A stretch of 64,000 nucleotides of DNA, taken from assembly GCF_000499845.2 (NCBI RefSeq), contig NC_023750.2, forward strand, positions 31,260,369 to 31,324,368, written 5' to 3'. The notes beneath the pieces are model-generated. The model saw only the letters and a program-made list of their open reading frames with translations, had not been told where the DNA came from and ran no database searches. Positions 1 to 11,839 of the stretch are shown here, one piece after another. The position numbers and the translations under genes were made by a program. Every line of letters starts with the position of its first letter. Within the stretch, counting starts at the first letter, position 1. This DNA is from Phaseolus vulgaris (Eukaryota > Streptophyta > Magnoliopsida > Fabales > Fabaceae).

Positions 1-498
1 TGCATACTTCTTGTAGTCCTCCCTCATCGTTGGCCAGTAATAACATGCACGGAGAGTTCTTGCAGCCAGAGCTCGACCCTCGACGTGACTCCACATATAC
101 CTTCATGGAGCTCGGCCATAATTCTAGTGCATTTTTCTCCGTGCACACATTCTAGGAGTGGGTGTGTAAACCCAAACCTGTACAGCTCGCCGTCGATCAT
201 GGTGAACTTGCTGGAATTCTTCTTTATCTTCCTAGCCTCCGTCGGATCCAGCAGGAGAACGCCATCTGCCAGGCAGCGCTGGTATTGCGTTATCCATGTG
301 TCCGGCTTATCCGTAGCGCAGACCTGCGCCACGTTCACCCTTTCCCCTCGACATGCTCTTATTCTCGGCGATCTCAAGGTCTCCTGGGTCAAGGACCTGT
401 GACTCCTCGCCGCTTTCTCCGTCGACTTGCTTATCTGAAGAACCTGGTGGTCTGCCACAAACGCCTTGGCGTCTTCAGAGTTTCTTGAATAACTGTCC
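1..498 (-). pseudogene. Element A integrase N-terminal part (broken)
   Basis: The translation from 458 downward matches the segment of element B around 48640-49080: it contains DTWITQYQRCLADGVLL and FGFTHPLLECVHGEKC, the lead-in to the HHCC zinc-binding domain. A single-base loss near 460 separates it from the RNase H frame. Another near 90 throws the HHCC region out of frame; the correct residues resume in the neighbouring frame (SHVEGRALAARTL). The catalytic core would lie beyond the window edge. Comparison with B makes the identity secure and shows the copy is dead. Confidence 0.8.
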
Positions 499-499
499 T

Positions 500-961
500 C
501 TACCTACTCCCCTTGCCTGAACTGGCGAGCTTGGCTAGCAAGTCAGCTCGGGCATTTTGCTCTCTGGGTACATGCACCACCTCAAACGAGGCAAAGGAAC
601 CCTTCAACTCCTGCACATACTCCAAGTAAGCCGCCATTTGTAGATCCTTGGCCTGGAACTCGCCTGTTACTTGTCCCGTGACCAACAATGAGTCACTCTT
701 AGCCATCAACACCCTAGCCCCCATCTCCTTAGCCAACAAGATGCCTGCGATCAACGCCTCATATTCTGCTTGATTGTTGCTAGCTCTGAAGGCAAACCTC
801 AGGGATTGTTCTATCAGCACGCCGTTGGGCCCTTCTAGAATGACTCCAGCACCACTACCCTGCTGGTTAGACGATCCGTCCACCGAAAGTACCCAATGAA
901 AATCGTCCCCCTCAACTCGTGCTGCCTCCGACGAGAGCTCGACCACAAAATCAGCGAAAAT
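500..961 (-). pseudogene. Element A RNase H domain (flanked by in-frame stops)
   Basis: This is the Ty3/gypsy RNase H module that removes the RNA strand during reverse transcription. Visible hallmarks are the first catalytic aspartate in VLSVDGSSNQQGSGAGV, the glutamate in NNQAEYEALIAG and the later aspartate in AKSDSLLVTGQV. It ends in HVPREQNARADLLAKLAS, the conserved C-terminal helix. In-frame TAG codons at 962-964 and 500-502 bracket it. In element B both positions are CAG (Gln), so both are nonsense changes and not natural ends. Confidence 0.85.
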
Positions 962-2877
962 CTACCCCTTGATCGGTCTTCGGGGTTCGTATTTGATGTC
1001 GAACTCCGACAGCTCCACTGCCCACTTCACCATTCTCCCGGCTACATCGGGCTTCTTTAAGACTTTCTGGATAGGCAAGTCGGTCATCACCAGCACTGTA
1101 AAACTGTGAAAATAGTGGCGCAACCTCCTCGCCGAGAATACGACCGCCAGTGTAGCTTTCTCCAAGGCCTGATACCTTACTTCTGGGCCTTGTAACACCT
1201 TGCTAACGAAGTAGATAGGTTTCTGAGCCTGGTCTTGATCTTGGGCGAGCACCGCACTCACCGCCCTCTCAGTTACAGCAAAATACAACCTGAGAGGGGT
1301 TCTTACCAAAGGTTTGCACAAAACCGGCGGGCTCGCCAGGTACTCTTTAAGCTTCACGAAAGCTTCTTCGCATTCCTTCGAACAGACAAACTTATTGTTT
1401 CGCCTTAAGCATTGGAAATACGGATGGCCTTTCTCTCCACTAGCTGACACGAAACGAGATAGGGCGGCCATCCGACCTATAAGCTGCTGCACCTCCTTCA
1501 CGGTAGTCGGGCTCCTCATCGCCAAGATGGCAGCACACTTATCAGGATTTGCCTCTATTCCTCTTTCAGTTAAGAGGAAACCCAAGAACTTCTCTGCCTC
1601 TACGCCAAAAATGCACTTCTCGGGGTTTAGCTTTAATTTGAACTTGGCGATTGTGGTAAACAGCTCCTCCAGATCTGAGATGTGCTTGCTTTTCTCTAGC
1701 GAAGTCACGACCATATCATCTACGTACGCTTGCACATTCCTTCCCAGCATCGGTGCAAGTACCTTATCCATCAACCTTGGTACGTGGCCCCCGCGTTCTT
1801 CAGCCTGAAGGGCATCACCTTGTAGCAGTAGCACGATCTCTCAGTCATGAAGGCGGTCTTCTCTTCATCCATGGGATGCATCTTTATCTGGTTGTACCCC
1901 GAGAAGGCGTCCAGAAAGCTCAGCAACTTGCACCCTACTGCGTTGTCGACCAGGGCATTTATACTTGGCAAAGGGTATGAATCCTTTGGACAAGCCTTGT
2001 TTAGGTCTGTGAAGTCGACGCACATGCGCCACTTCCCGTTGCTCTTCTTTACCAGCACGACATTAGCTAACCATTTAGGGTACTGGACCTCCCTGATATG
2101 GCCTGCGGCGAGGAGCTTTTGCGTTTCATCCCTAATCGCCTGTCTCCTCTCCTCATTAAACTTCCTTCTTCTCTGTCGCACTGGTCTGACCTGTGTGTCC
2201 ATTGCCAAATGGTGACACAAGAAATCGGGGTCGATTCCCGGCATGTCTGAAGCAGACCATGCAAAAGCATCCAGATGCCGTTCTATCACCTTGGCGATCT
2301 GGTCTTGGAGCTCACCTTCCAAAGATCTTCCCAACTTGAAGACCTTGCCCCCGATCTCCCTCTCGAGCCACTCCTCGACGGGTTTGGGCCTGGTTTCCCT
2401 GGCGATCACCGCCCTGGCGATTCCCGACTCCCTCGCTTCCTCTAGGTTTCTCGCTTCTTCTTCCCGTCCGGCGCTCTTTCCCTCAACCTCAGCATCTACC
2501 ATGATGACATCGCCTCCGGCGGTCACTTCCATCGCCGCATCAACAACTCGCCATTCTGTTGGCCTGGGCTTCACACCGGGAGGCGGCGTCGTGGTGATGT
2601 AGCTCACCGACCTCTTATTCTTGAGGCTGTTTTCGTAGCACTTCTTTGCCTCCTTTTGGTCAGATCTTATGGTGATCACCACCCCCTCCATCGATGGCAA
2701 CTTAACCTTCATGTGCCTGGTTGAGGGCACAACTCCTATTCTGTTGAGGGTCGGCCTTCCCAACAGAATGTTATAAGCCGAGGGGGCATTCACGACGAGG
2801 TACTTGATCTTCTCCGTCCTCGAGGTCGCCTCGTCTGTGAACGTAGTTCTCAACTCAATGTACCCCCTGACCTCCAC
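962..2877 (-). pseudogene. Element A protease C-terminal part and reverse transcriptase (frameshifted)
   Basis: The upper part (2877 to about 1790) carries the end of the aspartic protease (YNILLGRPTLNRIGVVPS), a linker, and the RT fingers and palm start (WRMCVDFTDLNKACPKDSYPLPS, then FLDAFSGYNQIKMHP). The frame is lost at KNAGATYQ near 1790 because one base is missing relative to element B. The lower part continues in another frame with the YVDD catalytic box (QAYVDDMVVTS) and the connection domain. FR replaces the usual FG in VMPFRLKNAG. The open frame begins at GTG only because an upstream stop near 2920 cuts it, so no real start lies there. Confidence 0.88.
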
Positions 2878-2919
2878 CTGGTCGCCAGCGAACCCATATA
2901 AGCATCCTCCATAGGGCCT

Positions 2920-3141
2920 TCACTGGTCAAGGGGTAATTGCAGCTTGGTGAAAGTCGGCCAGAACATTACATCTGTCGAGCTTCCTTGGTCCACCAGTAC
3001 CCGGTGGACCTTCCTTCCCGCCGTGACTAGCGAGACAACTATGGGATCGTTGTCATGAGGCACAACGTCCCTGAGATCCTCCTTCGTGAACGTAATGTCC
3101 ACATCTGGCGAGTGATCTTTGAACACATCTACTGCCATCAC
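2920..3141 (-). pseudogene. Element A protease active-site segment
   Basis: A short open segment in the same frame as gag and RT. It holds the retropepsin active site in VLVDQGSSTDVMF, where DQGSS stands for the D-T/S-G triad, preceded by PHDNDPIVVSLVTAGRKVH. Element B has the same block at about 45430-45560. The segment is closed by stop codons at both ends (3142-3144 TAA and about 2920 TGA), while B reads through both positions. The protease would release Gag, RT and integrase from the polyprotein. Confidence 0.8.
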
Positions 3142-4503
3142 TTACCTTGCATATTTCTTCCTCTGTGACGCAGTACATCCACCACCTGAGAAGCCTCCAG
3201 CGATGGTGTGGATCTCGCCATGAGTGGGCATCTCATGCTGCTGACCCTCACTGCTCGCCGGCTGAGAGCTCGACGCACCCCCCGTCCTCTTGTCCAGCAG
3301 GTAGTCATTCAAGAAGCCACTCTTGACCAAGTCGTCGAGCTGGTAACCCAGAGCCAAACACGAATCAAGGGTGTGACCAAAACTCTGGTGGAATTCGCAC
3401 CATGCATTCGATTTTGGTCCTAACACCTTGTCGCCAACTTTCTCAGGCGCCTTAAGCCTGGCTGCTATGTTGGGAATGGCGATCAGGTCCGCCAACCCCA
3501 TGACAAACTTGTACCTGGGTGGGCGATTGAACTCCCTGGGGCGCCCTGGACCCCTTCCCTTGTTTTTCTTTGGATCGTAAGGATGGCGAGTCCTCTGATC
3601 CTTCTTAGCCGCCGCCGTCTCCAGCACCCTCTGCGGCTGGATTCTAGTCTGGGCCCGTGGCCTAGCAAGAGCCACACTCCCTCTCTTTTCGGTGACCTCA
3701 CTCTCGTCGGCGATGTGGGCCACAGCAAGTCGCCTAACTTCAGCAAACGTGGCGGGGTGGCCCCTAATCAGCGCCTCGCAGAAAGGTCCAGGTAGCACGC
3801 CCTTTTTGAAGGCGTATACCAACATCTCCTCGTCTTTGGCAGGCGAGCGGACCATCTGTGCCCCGAAACGATTCAGATAGTCCCTGAGGGACTCTCCCTG
3901 ATACTGCCTCACGTCGAACAGGTCATAAGACACCCTAGGTGGCGCCTTGTTCACAATGTACTGGTCAACGAAAAGCTTCGAAAACTGCTGGAAATTGGTT
4001 ATGTGACCGGTAGGCAGGCTAACAAACCATTCCAGCGCTGTTCCCTGAAGTGTGCTCATAAACATCTTGCAATAGACAACATCTGAGCCTCCTGACAGCA
4101 TCATCTGCGTGTGGAACGCAGTGAGATGTGCTTCAGGATCCTCCACGCCGGTGAGAGAAGCTTTCACAGGTACCACGCTCACAGGAATCGCCGTGTCCGT
4201 GATCACCTGAGCAAACGGCATCGGAAAAACGTGCGGTGGCGATGACGGCGCAACCTCTTCAACGGTTGTGCATCCTCTCTGCTCGTGAAGAGCCTGACGC
4301 AATTCCTCAGTGAGCTTGCTAAGCTCCTCGTTTCTGGCCTGAGAGGCGACCAGGTCTTCATGCATCTTCGCCTGCTCTACGCGCGATGCCTCCACATTTG
4401 CCTGCAACGCACGCATGATCTCCATCATTTGCGCCATGGTCATGGCGCCTTCTGCAGCAGCTGGCACAACGGGACTTGAACGCGTACTTCTCATCTTTCT
4501 CAT
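3142..4503 (-). CDS. Element A Gag (Retrotrans_gag domain plus zinc knuckle-like motif)
   Basis: An open frame of 453 codons; translation probably starts at 4494 (MRSTRSSP), by analogy with MRQTRQ in element B, or nine bases earlier at 4503. After a glutamine-rich helical N-terminus (MAQMMEIMRALQ) comes the retrotransposon Gag capsid-like domain: VEDPEAHLTAFHTQMML, ALEWFVSLP, FSKLFVDQYI, GESLRDYLNRFGAQM. A basic stretch and CEFHQSFGHTLDSC follow, a Cys/His cluster in the nucleocapsid position. It would form the virus-like particle around the element RNA. The terminal TAA falls where element B reads on, so Gag is probably prematurely closed. Confidence 0.88.
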   Translation of the reverse strand: MRKMRSTRSSPVVPAAAEGAMTMAQMMEIMRALQANVEASRVEQAKMHEDLVASQARNEELSKLTEELRQALHEQRGCTTVEEVAPSSPPHVFPMPFAQVITDTAIPVSVVPVKASLTGVEDPEAHLTAFHTQMMLSGGSDVVYCKMFMSTLQGTALEWFVSLPTGHITNFQQFSKLFVDQYIVNKAPPRVSYDLFDVRQYQGESLRDYLNRFGAQMVRSPAKDEEMLVYAFKKGVLPGPFCEALIRGHPATFAEVRRLAVAHIADESEVTEKRGSVALARPRAQTRIQPQRVLETAAAKKDQRTRHPYDPKKNKGRGPGRPREFNRPPRYKFVMGLADLIAIPNIAARLKAPEKVGDKVLGPKSNAWCEFHQSFGHTLDSCLALGYQLDDLVKSGFLNDYLLDKRTGGASSSQPASSEGQQHEMPTHGEIHTIAGGFSGGGCTASQRKKYAR

Positions 4504-4942
4504 GAAAAATCAACAAATCAAACTTCAGCGACCAAAACCTTCACCAGCGGAAGCAATCAATCGGTCAAAAACTCTTCAACTCCAAAGAACTTCCAAGAAC
4601 GCAACCACAACAGCACGGAATTGATTCGGATGCAAAAACCTCCACAGAAACTTGCAATCTCAACACGAACCTACCGCTTCTCCACCAAAACTTCCGATTC
4701 ACCGATCAGAAACTCGAACGAACGGTAAAAACTTCGATTCACCGATTGAAAGCTCAAACAACAGTGAAAAACTTCAAACTACCGATTGAAAGTTCGAACA
4801 AACGGTGGAAAACTCCAGACTACCGATTGAAAGCTCGAACAAACGGTGGAAAACTCCGAAAATGGTTGCACCAGCACACAATCACACAAGAATCGCAAAA
4901 ACTTCAAGAACTCACGCTGTGGATGGGAAACAAGTTTTACAC
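4504..4942 (-). other. Element A leader between PBS and gag
   Basis: About 440 bases of untranslated leader. It contains the 40-bp tandem repeat described separately. No coding signal was seen. Confidence 0.6.
4701..4858. repeat. About 40-bp tandem repeat, four copies, in the element A leader
   Basis: Four successive units each begin ACCGAT(C/T)(A/G)AAA and continue with a CTCGAACAAACGGTGGAAA-like core. Units start at 4701 and recur about every 40-41 bases; the last is incomplete. Copies differ by a few substitutions. Confidence 0.8.
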
Positions 4943-4960
4943 GGCCCCACGGTGGGCGCC
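4943..4960 (-). other. Primer binding site of element A
   Basis: On the minus strand GGCGCCCACCGTGGGGCC directly follows the LTR end ...ATCATCA. Element B has the same motif after its 5' LTR (TTTGGCGCCCACCGTGGGG). This is the tRNA-primer site for minus-strand DNA synthesis; I do not name the tRNA. Confidence 0.8.
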
Positions 4961-5887
4961 TGATGATCCTGCCGGTTGACCTGAGTGCAAGAGCCTTGCC
5001 ATGTTAAAGGTTTCTCCTTCTGGATCAGCTTCGCACCACGTTAGCTTCTGTCCTCCACACCTCAATTCTTCGCAAGAACCTGCAGAAAACAGAGTGGCGC
5101 CACTGCGGCCGATCGCGCTCTGACGCTCAAGTCAGTGACGGAATCACCAAATACTCAGAGAGAATATCAAAACTCAAGGAACCGTGCGCAGTGAATCTCA
5201 GTGTTCTGAAAAGCGTACCTCAAAGTCTGTTAAGAGTTCCTTACATACCTGAGCACTTTATCTCTCCTGACGGTTACACCTCTGGACACGTGGCTCGCAT
5301 CCAGCTGTACACGTGTCACCATCTGGAGCCCCCTTCTACTTGAGCGTCACCTCTACTCTTCAAGCTATTCGACTAAGTTACCCATGCAAGGAGTAACTTG
5401 GTGCATAAATTCCTTGGAGCGCGACCCCTTAAGCGGCGAGTACGGGGTGTCACCATGCACACCTTCTCTGTGGTCTCGCCTGCCGCTATCACGATCTGCT
5501 TCACTTGCACATCGTGCATGTTCTGGGAAACTATTCCCTTGCCTCGACCTCTGGCTAGGGAATGATCATCTGATAATCTCGTCCTTCGTACTTGTACCCC
5601 TTGAAAGCCTTAAGCAAGCCTTCCTGATCTTTCGGCGATGTGCCCCTCTAGGCGGTCTCTAACCACTTGATCGCCTAAAACTCACATACGGCGGCTATGG
5701 CGCAAGCCTGGTGACCGCCGGTTAAACATACTAGGGATCGGAGAACGCCAAGCTAACAATTGGCGACTACACAAACTTCCTGATGTGCTTCCCTTCTGTC
5801 AGCCAGGTGTCCCGTTCAACACGCCTATATTATCGCTTGCTGCCACGTCATCACTTCCGATTACATGATCGGTACAATACCTAATCA
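4961..5887 (-). repeat. 5' LTR of element A
   Basis: On the minus strand it starts TGATTAGGTATTG at 5887 and ends GGATCATCA at 4961. The 4961 end is fixed by the adjacent PBS. The 5887 end is chosen from the TGAT start shared with element B (TGATCCGG) and a following TGACGTGGCAGC block resembling TGACGTCAGCAG in B. A U5 block (gacttgagcgtcagagcgcg) is shared with B. The partner LTR is outside the window, so the outer boundary is not proven. Confidence 0.75.
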
Positions 5888-6043
5888 AAGGTCGCTGTCA
5901 ATTTGACTATTTCATTTTTATGTACTAAGTATAAATTTATTCTCATCTCTATTCATATATGTAATTGGTATACTCATATCCGTGCTCATATGTACATTTT
6001 CCTACTATTTCAAATATTAATTAAATAATATTTTTACAAAAAT

Positions 6044-7466
6044 TGTAACACCTCATAAAATAATCTAACTATTACAAGTTATACCAATTTATATATAAAC
6101 ATTGAGTTTTTCAAAATATTTTTATTATAAGATTATAACTTACAAAAATACAAATATTAAAAATATAAGGTTTAAAATTACATCTTAAAGCCCTCTAGAC
6201 CCTCCGACAACTGTATGATCATATGCTCGTGTACGTTGTAAGTCATAGTAGTTCAAACAATGCAAGAAAAACAAGGGTATGCTAATGAAAAGAAGTTTCA
6301 TAACATATTTAATTCATGTCAAAAGAACCAATCAAACTAATAATTTATAAACATTTCTTTAAATGTTGTCATCTAAAATTTCAATACCAATTTCGTCATT
6401 CCTATAGACCACACATGGATCTATTTTTAATCACAATCATTGGATTTCATTTCAATCCCACTTTGTCTTTCGGAAGACTCATTAAGTATGCCCCTACCAG
6501 AGACTAACACTTGATTAAAAGATTACCACCGAATCCAATAGAAAGGATCAAGGTATGTTCAAACATCCAATACCGAGTGTCTACAGCGGGACCCGGTGTG
6601 TATGAACTCCCTCTCAGCTTCTCGCCACTTGATATCTTAGTCTACGTGACTTAGATCATCAATGAAGCCAAATGTTCTCTGTTAAACATAGGCTTTTCAT
6701 ACTTAATGCCATCAAACAACAACTCATACATTATCCAAAATGTATGACATCAATATTATACAATTTTCATCATTCATATATAATACATCATTCAATCACA
6801 TAACATTTAAAAATTCACACCATTCAAGAACTATCAAAAATAATATTTAACTTTCAAACTATCAAAATATAATATTTAACTTTCAAACTATCAAAATATG
6901 ATATTTATACATGTTCACACAACATAAAACCAAACAATTTTATCAAACAACATCCCTGCAAGAGAAATTGAATATTGGGACCACGTCCCCTCCACATCCA
7001 GATCTTCTAGCCTAGGGTGCTTTTGAAAAGTAAAGTTAGCTTCCCTTACCTGAAATTTGACTTATGAAAATTCTACTTCAAACAGGGGAACCACTCCAAA
7101 ATTTAGGAACATATAGCAAATTATCCAAATATTATCAAATTTTAGTATGAGCTTAATCAAGTTGAGAAAAATACTTCTCTCAATTGGCCCGACTAAGATT
7201 GATGACTAAATAATAGAGAAAAACGAAGAATAAGGAAACTTTAGAGTAAAAATGAACTTACTCTGTTTAAAAATATGATCGGGTAGAAATGTACCCTGAC
7301 TCCTCAGCTATGACATGTCGTGATCAAATTTTGGAATAGATGAGGTATGGGAGAGAAATTGAAGAGAGAAGGGATAAAGAGGAATGAGGAGAGAGAAAGA
7401 GATAAGCACCGTGTGTGTTCAGGGAGGGTTCGGGTTCTTTCTTCTTCTTTTTTCCAGGGGGTTACA
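6044..7466 (-). repeat. 3' LTR of element G
   Basis: Direct repeat of 11840-13207. Minus-strand termini are TGTAACCCCC and GGTGTTACA, the TG...CA form. It retains a segment of about 50 bp (around 6550-6600) that the other LTR lacks. Confidence 0.8.
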
Positions 7467-10400
7467 ATTATCCACAACAACATTATGTAATTTTCTCTTT
7501 TATTCCTCAAGTGAAATCACAACATATTAGATTTCATAATACTTTGACTATGTTGATGTTTCTACCTTGAAATTACCTTACTTGAGAACCTAAAAATTTA
7601 ACTGATTTCACTTTAAAAGAGAGATATTTTTTTAATTAAATTAGACATTAGAATATGATTGCGACCAATTATATATATTTCTTTAGTTACGATACACGAA
7701 AGACATAATGAATGTTCATTAACGAAAGAGACAAACTACGTTTATAAGCAGTAGAATCTATTCTCTTGAGAATATATTAAAGACCTATGAACTTTGGAGT
7801 CATCTTCTTAGATATGATTTCTCCCCTTACACCAAGGAATTACGTAACTCTAAAAAAGTCATGATTACTCATAAAGAAACTTAAAGGTCTTCTTCATTTA
7901 TCTGTATAAGATGTCTACCTGATTGAAGATGTCTTTAATCATCATAGTTCTCAAATTTTAACTCACAGTTGCTGATAAGTGAAGCGATGAAAATTACGTT
8001 GAGTTTTTTTTTCTCGACTAAGTTCCTCTTGGTGCATATCAATGAATGCTTCGATGTCTTTTTCCTCCATCTTAAACAAACGATCTAGGTCAACCCCTGA
8101 TATGAGTTGATTTTAGGATTGTTCATTTTATGGTGTGACACTATACTTAGATTGAGATTTTAGGAATTTAAGAGTGAAGTCCTTAGGAAAATCCCCATTG
8201 GACATTAACTTAACCAAGTGGTTAAGTACATGTGAAGGTTCATTTCACAAAGGCAAAAGGAAAAGACAATTATAAGGTGAAAATGATGCTAGAAGGTGTG
8301 AAATTAAAGAACAAGGAAAAAAACCAAAATAGAATTGCCAAATGGAAACAAGGAAAACCAAAAAAGAACATGATACAAAGAGTAAAAATGGAATGACAAT
8401 GGAAGAATAGATGAAGGAAGGAGAAAACTTATGTGATGAATTTGAGAAGTGGAACACGCCACTTGGAATGTGATTGGCCTCCAAGATAAGTGAAGATAGC
8501 CGCCACTTGAGAGCTCTCAATACTCACAAGATAAGACCTAAATGCTAAGAGGAATTCAAACCTCACTAACACCTCACACAATATATGCAAAGTAACTCTT
8601 CTTCTATTAATTTCAACTTGTAAAATACACTGGGTAGCCCTCCTATTTATAGATGAAGGAGCCTTGGAGAACAAGCTAAAGGGATAGGATGAGAAAAGGG
8701 AAAAAATGGGCAGCCTTAGGGTTTGACTTGTCCTTCTATAAACTAGGTCAAAATGCCTTCCAAAAGGGCTAGGAACAAGCTAAAATGCTACCCACACCCC
8801 TATTATGCTAAAGGTACCTTATTCTAGCCTATATTTGCTATTTGGACTCCTAAAGAAAGCCCAAATTATTTACAACATATTTGTATCTTATAAGAAGACC
8901 AAAAGGAAGAATAGTTGGTGTGATGGTTTATGCTCAGCTCCTCTAGTGAGGTCCATGTGATCCTTGGTGGGGTTATGAATTGGTCGTTGAGATGATTGTT
9001 TACCATGTGCTTTGTCTTTTGCTTCCTTGGTCATCTTCATAGCTACTTGGGTTGTATCAACCCCCTAACCTTCGAGTATTTTGCAATATTTTTGCTGAAA
9101 GATTCTTGTCAAATTGACTTAGAGATTTTGTTGTGACCTAACTCAATGATCCACGACTTTGTTGTATTCTTAACATTAACAAAGACATCTCACACCAACC
9201 TCTCTGCAACCATATCTCTGATAACACTCATGTTATCCAATCCAAGCTTATACTAATATAAGGAACACCAAATTCCAAAGAAATGGAATCCATGGAACCT
9301 TGAGATCGGTATAACTAAATCAAAATGAATTCTTCCCATATTTATTGGGCGAACCACTTTTACTTTCTAATGGTCATATGTGGGTGTCAACATCAGTAGC
9401 TTATTTTGTTCTTTAATTTCGAGATATAATATTATCATATTCAGAAGGACGTGCAACATCAATTACTAGAGACCTCTGCTTATAACTAAGAGTAATATCT
9501 ACCACCATCTCACTCCTCCCAATACCACGGGCTAAAGGATTCATCCTCACCCTTGTAAAAAGATAAGCATAACTCAGCTTAACATTATATACAAAATTCA
9601 ATGTCACCTATTCCCCACTTTTGTAAAACTGAGACCTCCTAGCTCACCCAATTATCTACATAACCTCAAGCATATAATTCTCTTCCATAGGTAGAACATG
9701 CGTAGTCTTCATTAATCTATCCCATATTACTTATATTGAGTTTTTTTTTTCACTGTATGTGACAAGTAGGTGATAAAACTCATGGAAATATTATTTGACT
9801 TTTATCCCGTGAATGTCAAAACTATGTTAACATACTTCCTAGTCATTATTTGTTCGACCTTTGATTTATTTATTTTTGACAGATAGACAAGTAATTACAT
9901 ACTTCACTTTATCCTCCTTCGTACCATGTCACCAAATAAGCTTCTTGGAATCTTGATACCCTTGGATCATACTTAGATGTTATTGAACTTGCTTTCGTAA
10001 CTCTTAAATGACCCATCTACAATTTTTCATCCTTAGGGCACATATTTTGTTTCTAAATCTTAATACCATTTGTTTCCCAAAGAGAACTCTTTAGTTTCAT
10101 CAGTATATAATAATCTTAGAAATCTTTAAATTCAATTTCACAAATTTCCTTACTCTCACTTTTTCTAAAAACTCGTTAGTTATAACAAATGCACGACAAC
10201 TTCCAAATTTAAACTGTTGAAACTTCCACTCAACTCCAACCATATAATCTTAAGTGTTGATACTTATGTATCCTTGTGACTTTAACCATCTATAACAACA
10301 TTTCCTTTCCTAGGATAATACTTCCACTAAAATCATTACGCGGTCTACCACAATCTAGATTCCATTATGTACTCTCATTGTCTGTGGAAAAGGAACCACA

Positions 10401-11820
10401 AATATAACAAAAACAATTTTATTTATACTTAGTCACGTCCAATGTTTGTAACATTATCCCAAGTCTTTGATACTCCACTTCAGTCTTTTATAGGTCAGAC
10501 AAAAAAAAAAGATCTATGGAGCCACTTCCTATTTATGTTGAACCATTAAAAAAACTTCTTCAAATATTATCTTAGTTATGTGTGATGCACATTAACTCAT
10601 TCTTATAACTTTTATACTAGACTATATTCTCTAACCTCTTATTTGCAAATACAACCAACTTATCTTAAACTCATAATTCCCTTCTTACTTCCATAATGAA
10701 ATTCTTAATCCACTTAGTTATTAACTCTCCATTAATTTGAGTCTTTAACCATTACGTCAAACACTTGAAATGTCTCCTTGCTCATGGTAGTTTCAACCAA
10801 ATCTTCCTTCCCCAGATGATACACAAACTTGGAATCTTACTCCCTTAATAACTTCACCAATATCTTTTGTCCCGTGTATAGTCTCTTCTGATCAAACAAA
10901 TACTTAAAATTCTTACAATATTGATTGCAACTAATTAACCTCCTGTAACAATAAATTAAATCCACATAACTCTTTGTTTCCATGCTAGCCTTATAACGAC
11001 ATTGTTACTCACTCTTACCAATCATATTTGGATCTATAGGTTGTCTTATACACATCTTCACTTTTTACTTAAAGTTTTGGATACCTGAATCTCATGTCTA
11101 CTTGGAAAACATTGATGTTTCATGCAACTTGATCCATCATACTATTATCCCTCAACAATCTCATTTATCTTTAAAAAAATCCTCACATAATATAGATTCC
11201 TCATCCTTCTTCTTTACCAACAATATTGATATTTCTTATGGTAGCATACTTGATCCAACCATCTATATTATCCAATCTAATTTTTCAACTTTACTACTTA
11301 GATGAAGCCATTTTATAAGGTTTCATTAACGCCAACCTTGCTCAAGCACCAGGCCAAGGAAAATTCCACTTTTATCTTTGAATACAACTTTGACACTTAC
11401 TCTGGAAAACTGTGTATAAAACTCCACTCTTCTGAAGTACTACTTATCAAACACGTAATATTTATCTTTATTTGATTATATTTATTTCCCTAAAATAAAC
11501 ATGTGGTCAATATCAACTTCACATAATATAGAAATAATCATCTCAAAACATATACAAAAAAAATACACTGTACTTTTATAATTAAGAGAGAAAATTATCT
11601 TGATTTAGCCATGAGTGTGCACCCTCACCACTTTATCGAGATTCTTTTCATTATTAATACTTTCATCTCTATTAGAAACTACAAACAAGACTTAAAAAAA
11701 ACAACCTTGTTAAACACCCTATTAGAAACTTTTAACTAAATCTTGAAGCTAGACTTAAACAAAATCTACACGCAAAAGAAACACAATAAACCCACTACCC
11801 TTAGGTCATCCTAAGATGAA
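7467..11820 (-). other. Element G interior, degenerate
   Basis: About 4.35 kb between the LTRs. Reading frames are short and stop-rich on both strands. The longest (9413-9607, minus, 64 codons) has no motif I can name. I could not find RT, integrase or protease signatures, so the superfamily stays open. The part around 8440-8690 resembles a different LTR family and is listed separately. Confidence 0.5.
8440..8690 (-). repeat. LTR promoter-like segment related to the element F LTR
   Basis: Read on the minus strand this has a TATA box (TCTATAAATAGGAGGGC) after GCTTGTT...CCTT, then a CTCTCAAGTGGCGGC block and a later AAGTGGCGTG block. The F LTR at 62235-62450 shows the same order: GCTATAAATAGAGGTGC, CTCAAGTGGCGGC, TAGTGGCGTG. 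It probably marks a second, decayed LTR of the F family lodged inside G. I could not place its ends. Confidence 0.5.
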
Positions 11821-11834
11821 CCGCTCTGATACCA
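11821..11834 (-). other. Met-tRNA-type primer binding site of element G
   Basis: The minus strand reads TGGTATCAGAGCGG, the usual complement of the plant initiator-Met tRNA 3' end. It lies five bases from the LTR end and sets the element's orientation. Confidence 0.8.
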
Positions 11835-11839
11835 TTAAA

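Larger units (their letters stand above)
1..5887 (-). mobile_element. Element A: Tat-like Ty3/gypsy retrotransposon, cut by the left window edge
   Basis: Read on the minus strand the order is 5' LTR (4961-5887), primer binding site, leader, gag, protease, reverse transcriptase, RNase H and the start of integrase, which is Ty3/gypsy order. The proteins match element B (43068-54607) closely along their whole length. The 3' part and 3' LTR lie outside the window. Gag, protease and the first part of RT share one frame, interrupted by stops at 3142-3144 and about 2920. A one-base loss near 1790, in-frame TAGs at 962-964 and 500-502, and further single-base losses near 460 and 90 break the rest. 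The element is therefore non-autonomous. Confidence 0.93.

Noticed and set aside
1314..1808. Plus-strand 164-codon frame opposite the element A reverse transcriptase
   Set aside because: Mirror of the RT coding strand with no motif of its own. The same applies to the other frames opposite gag and pol of A and B.
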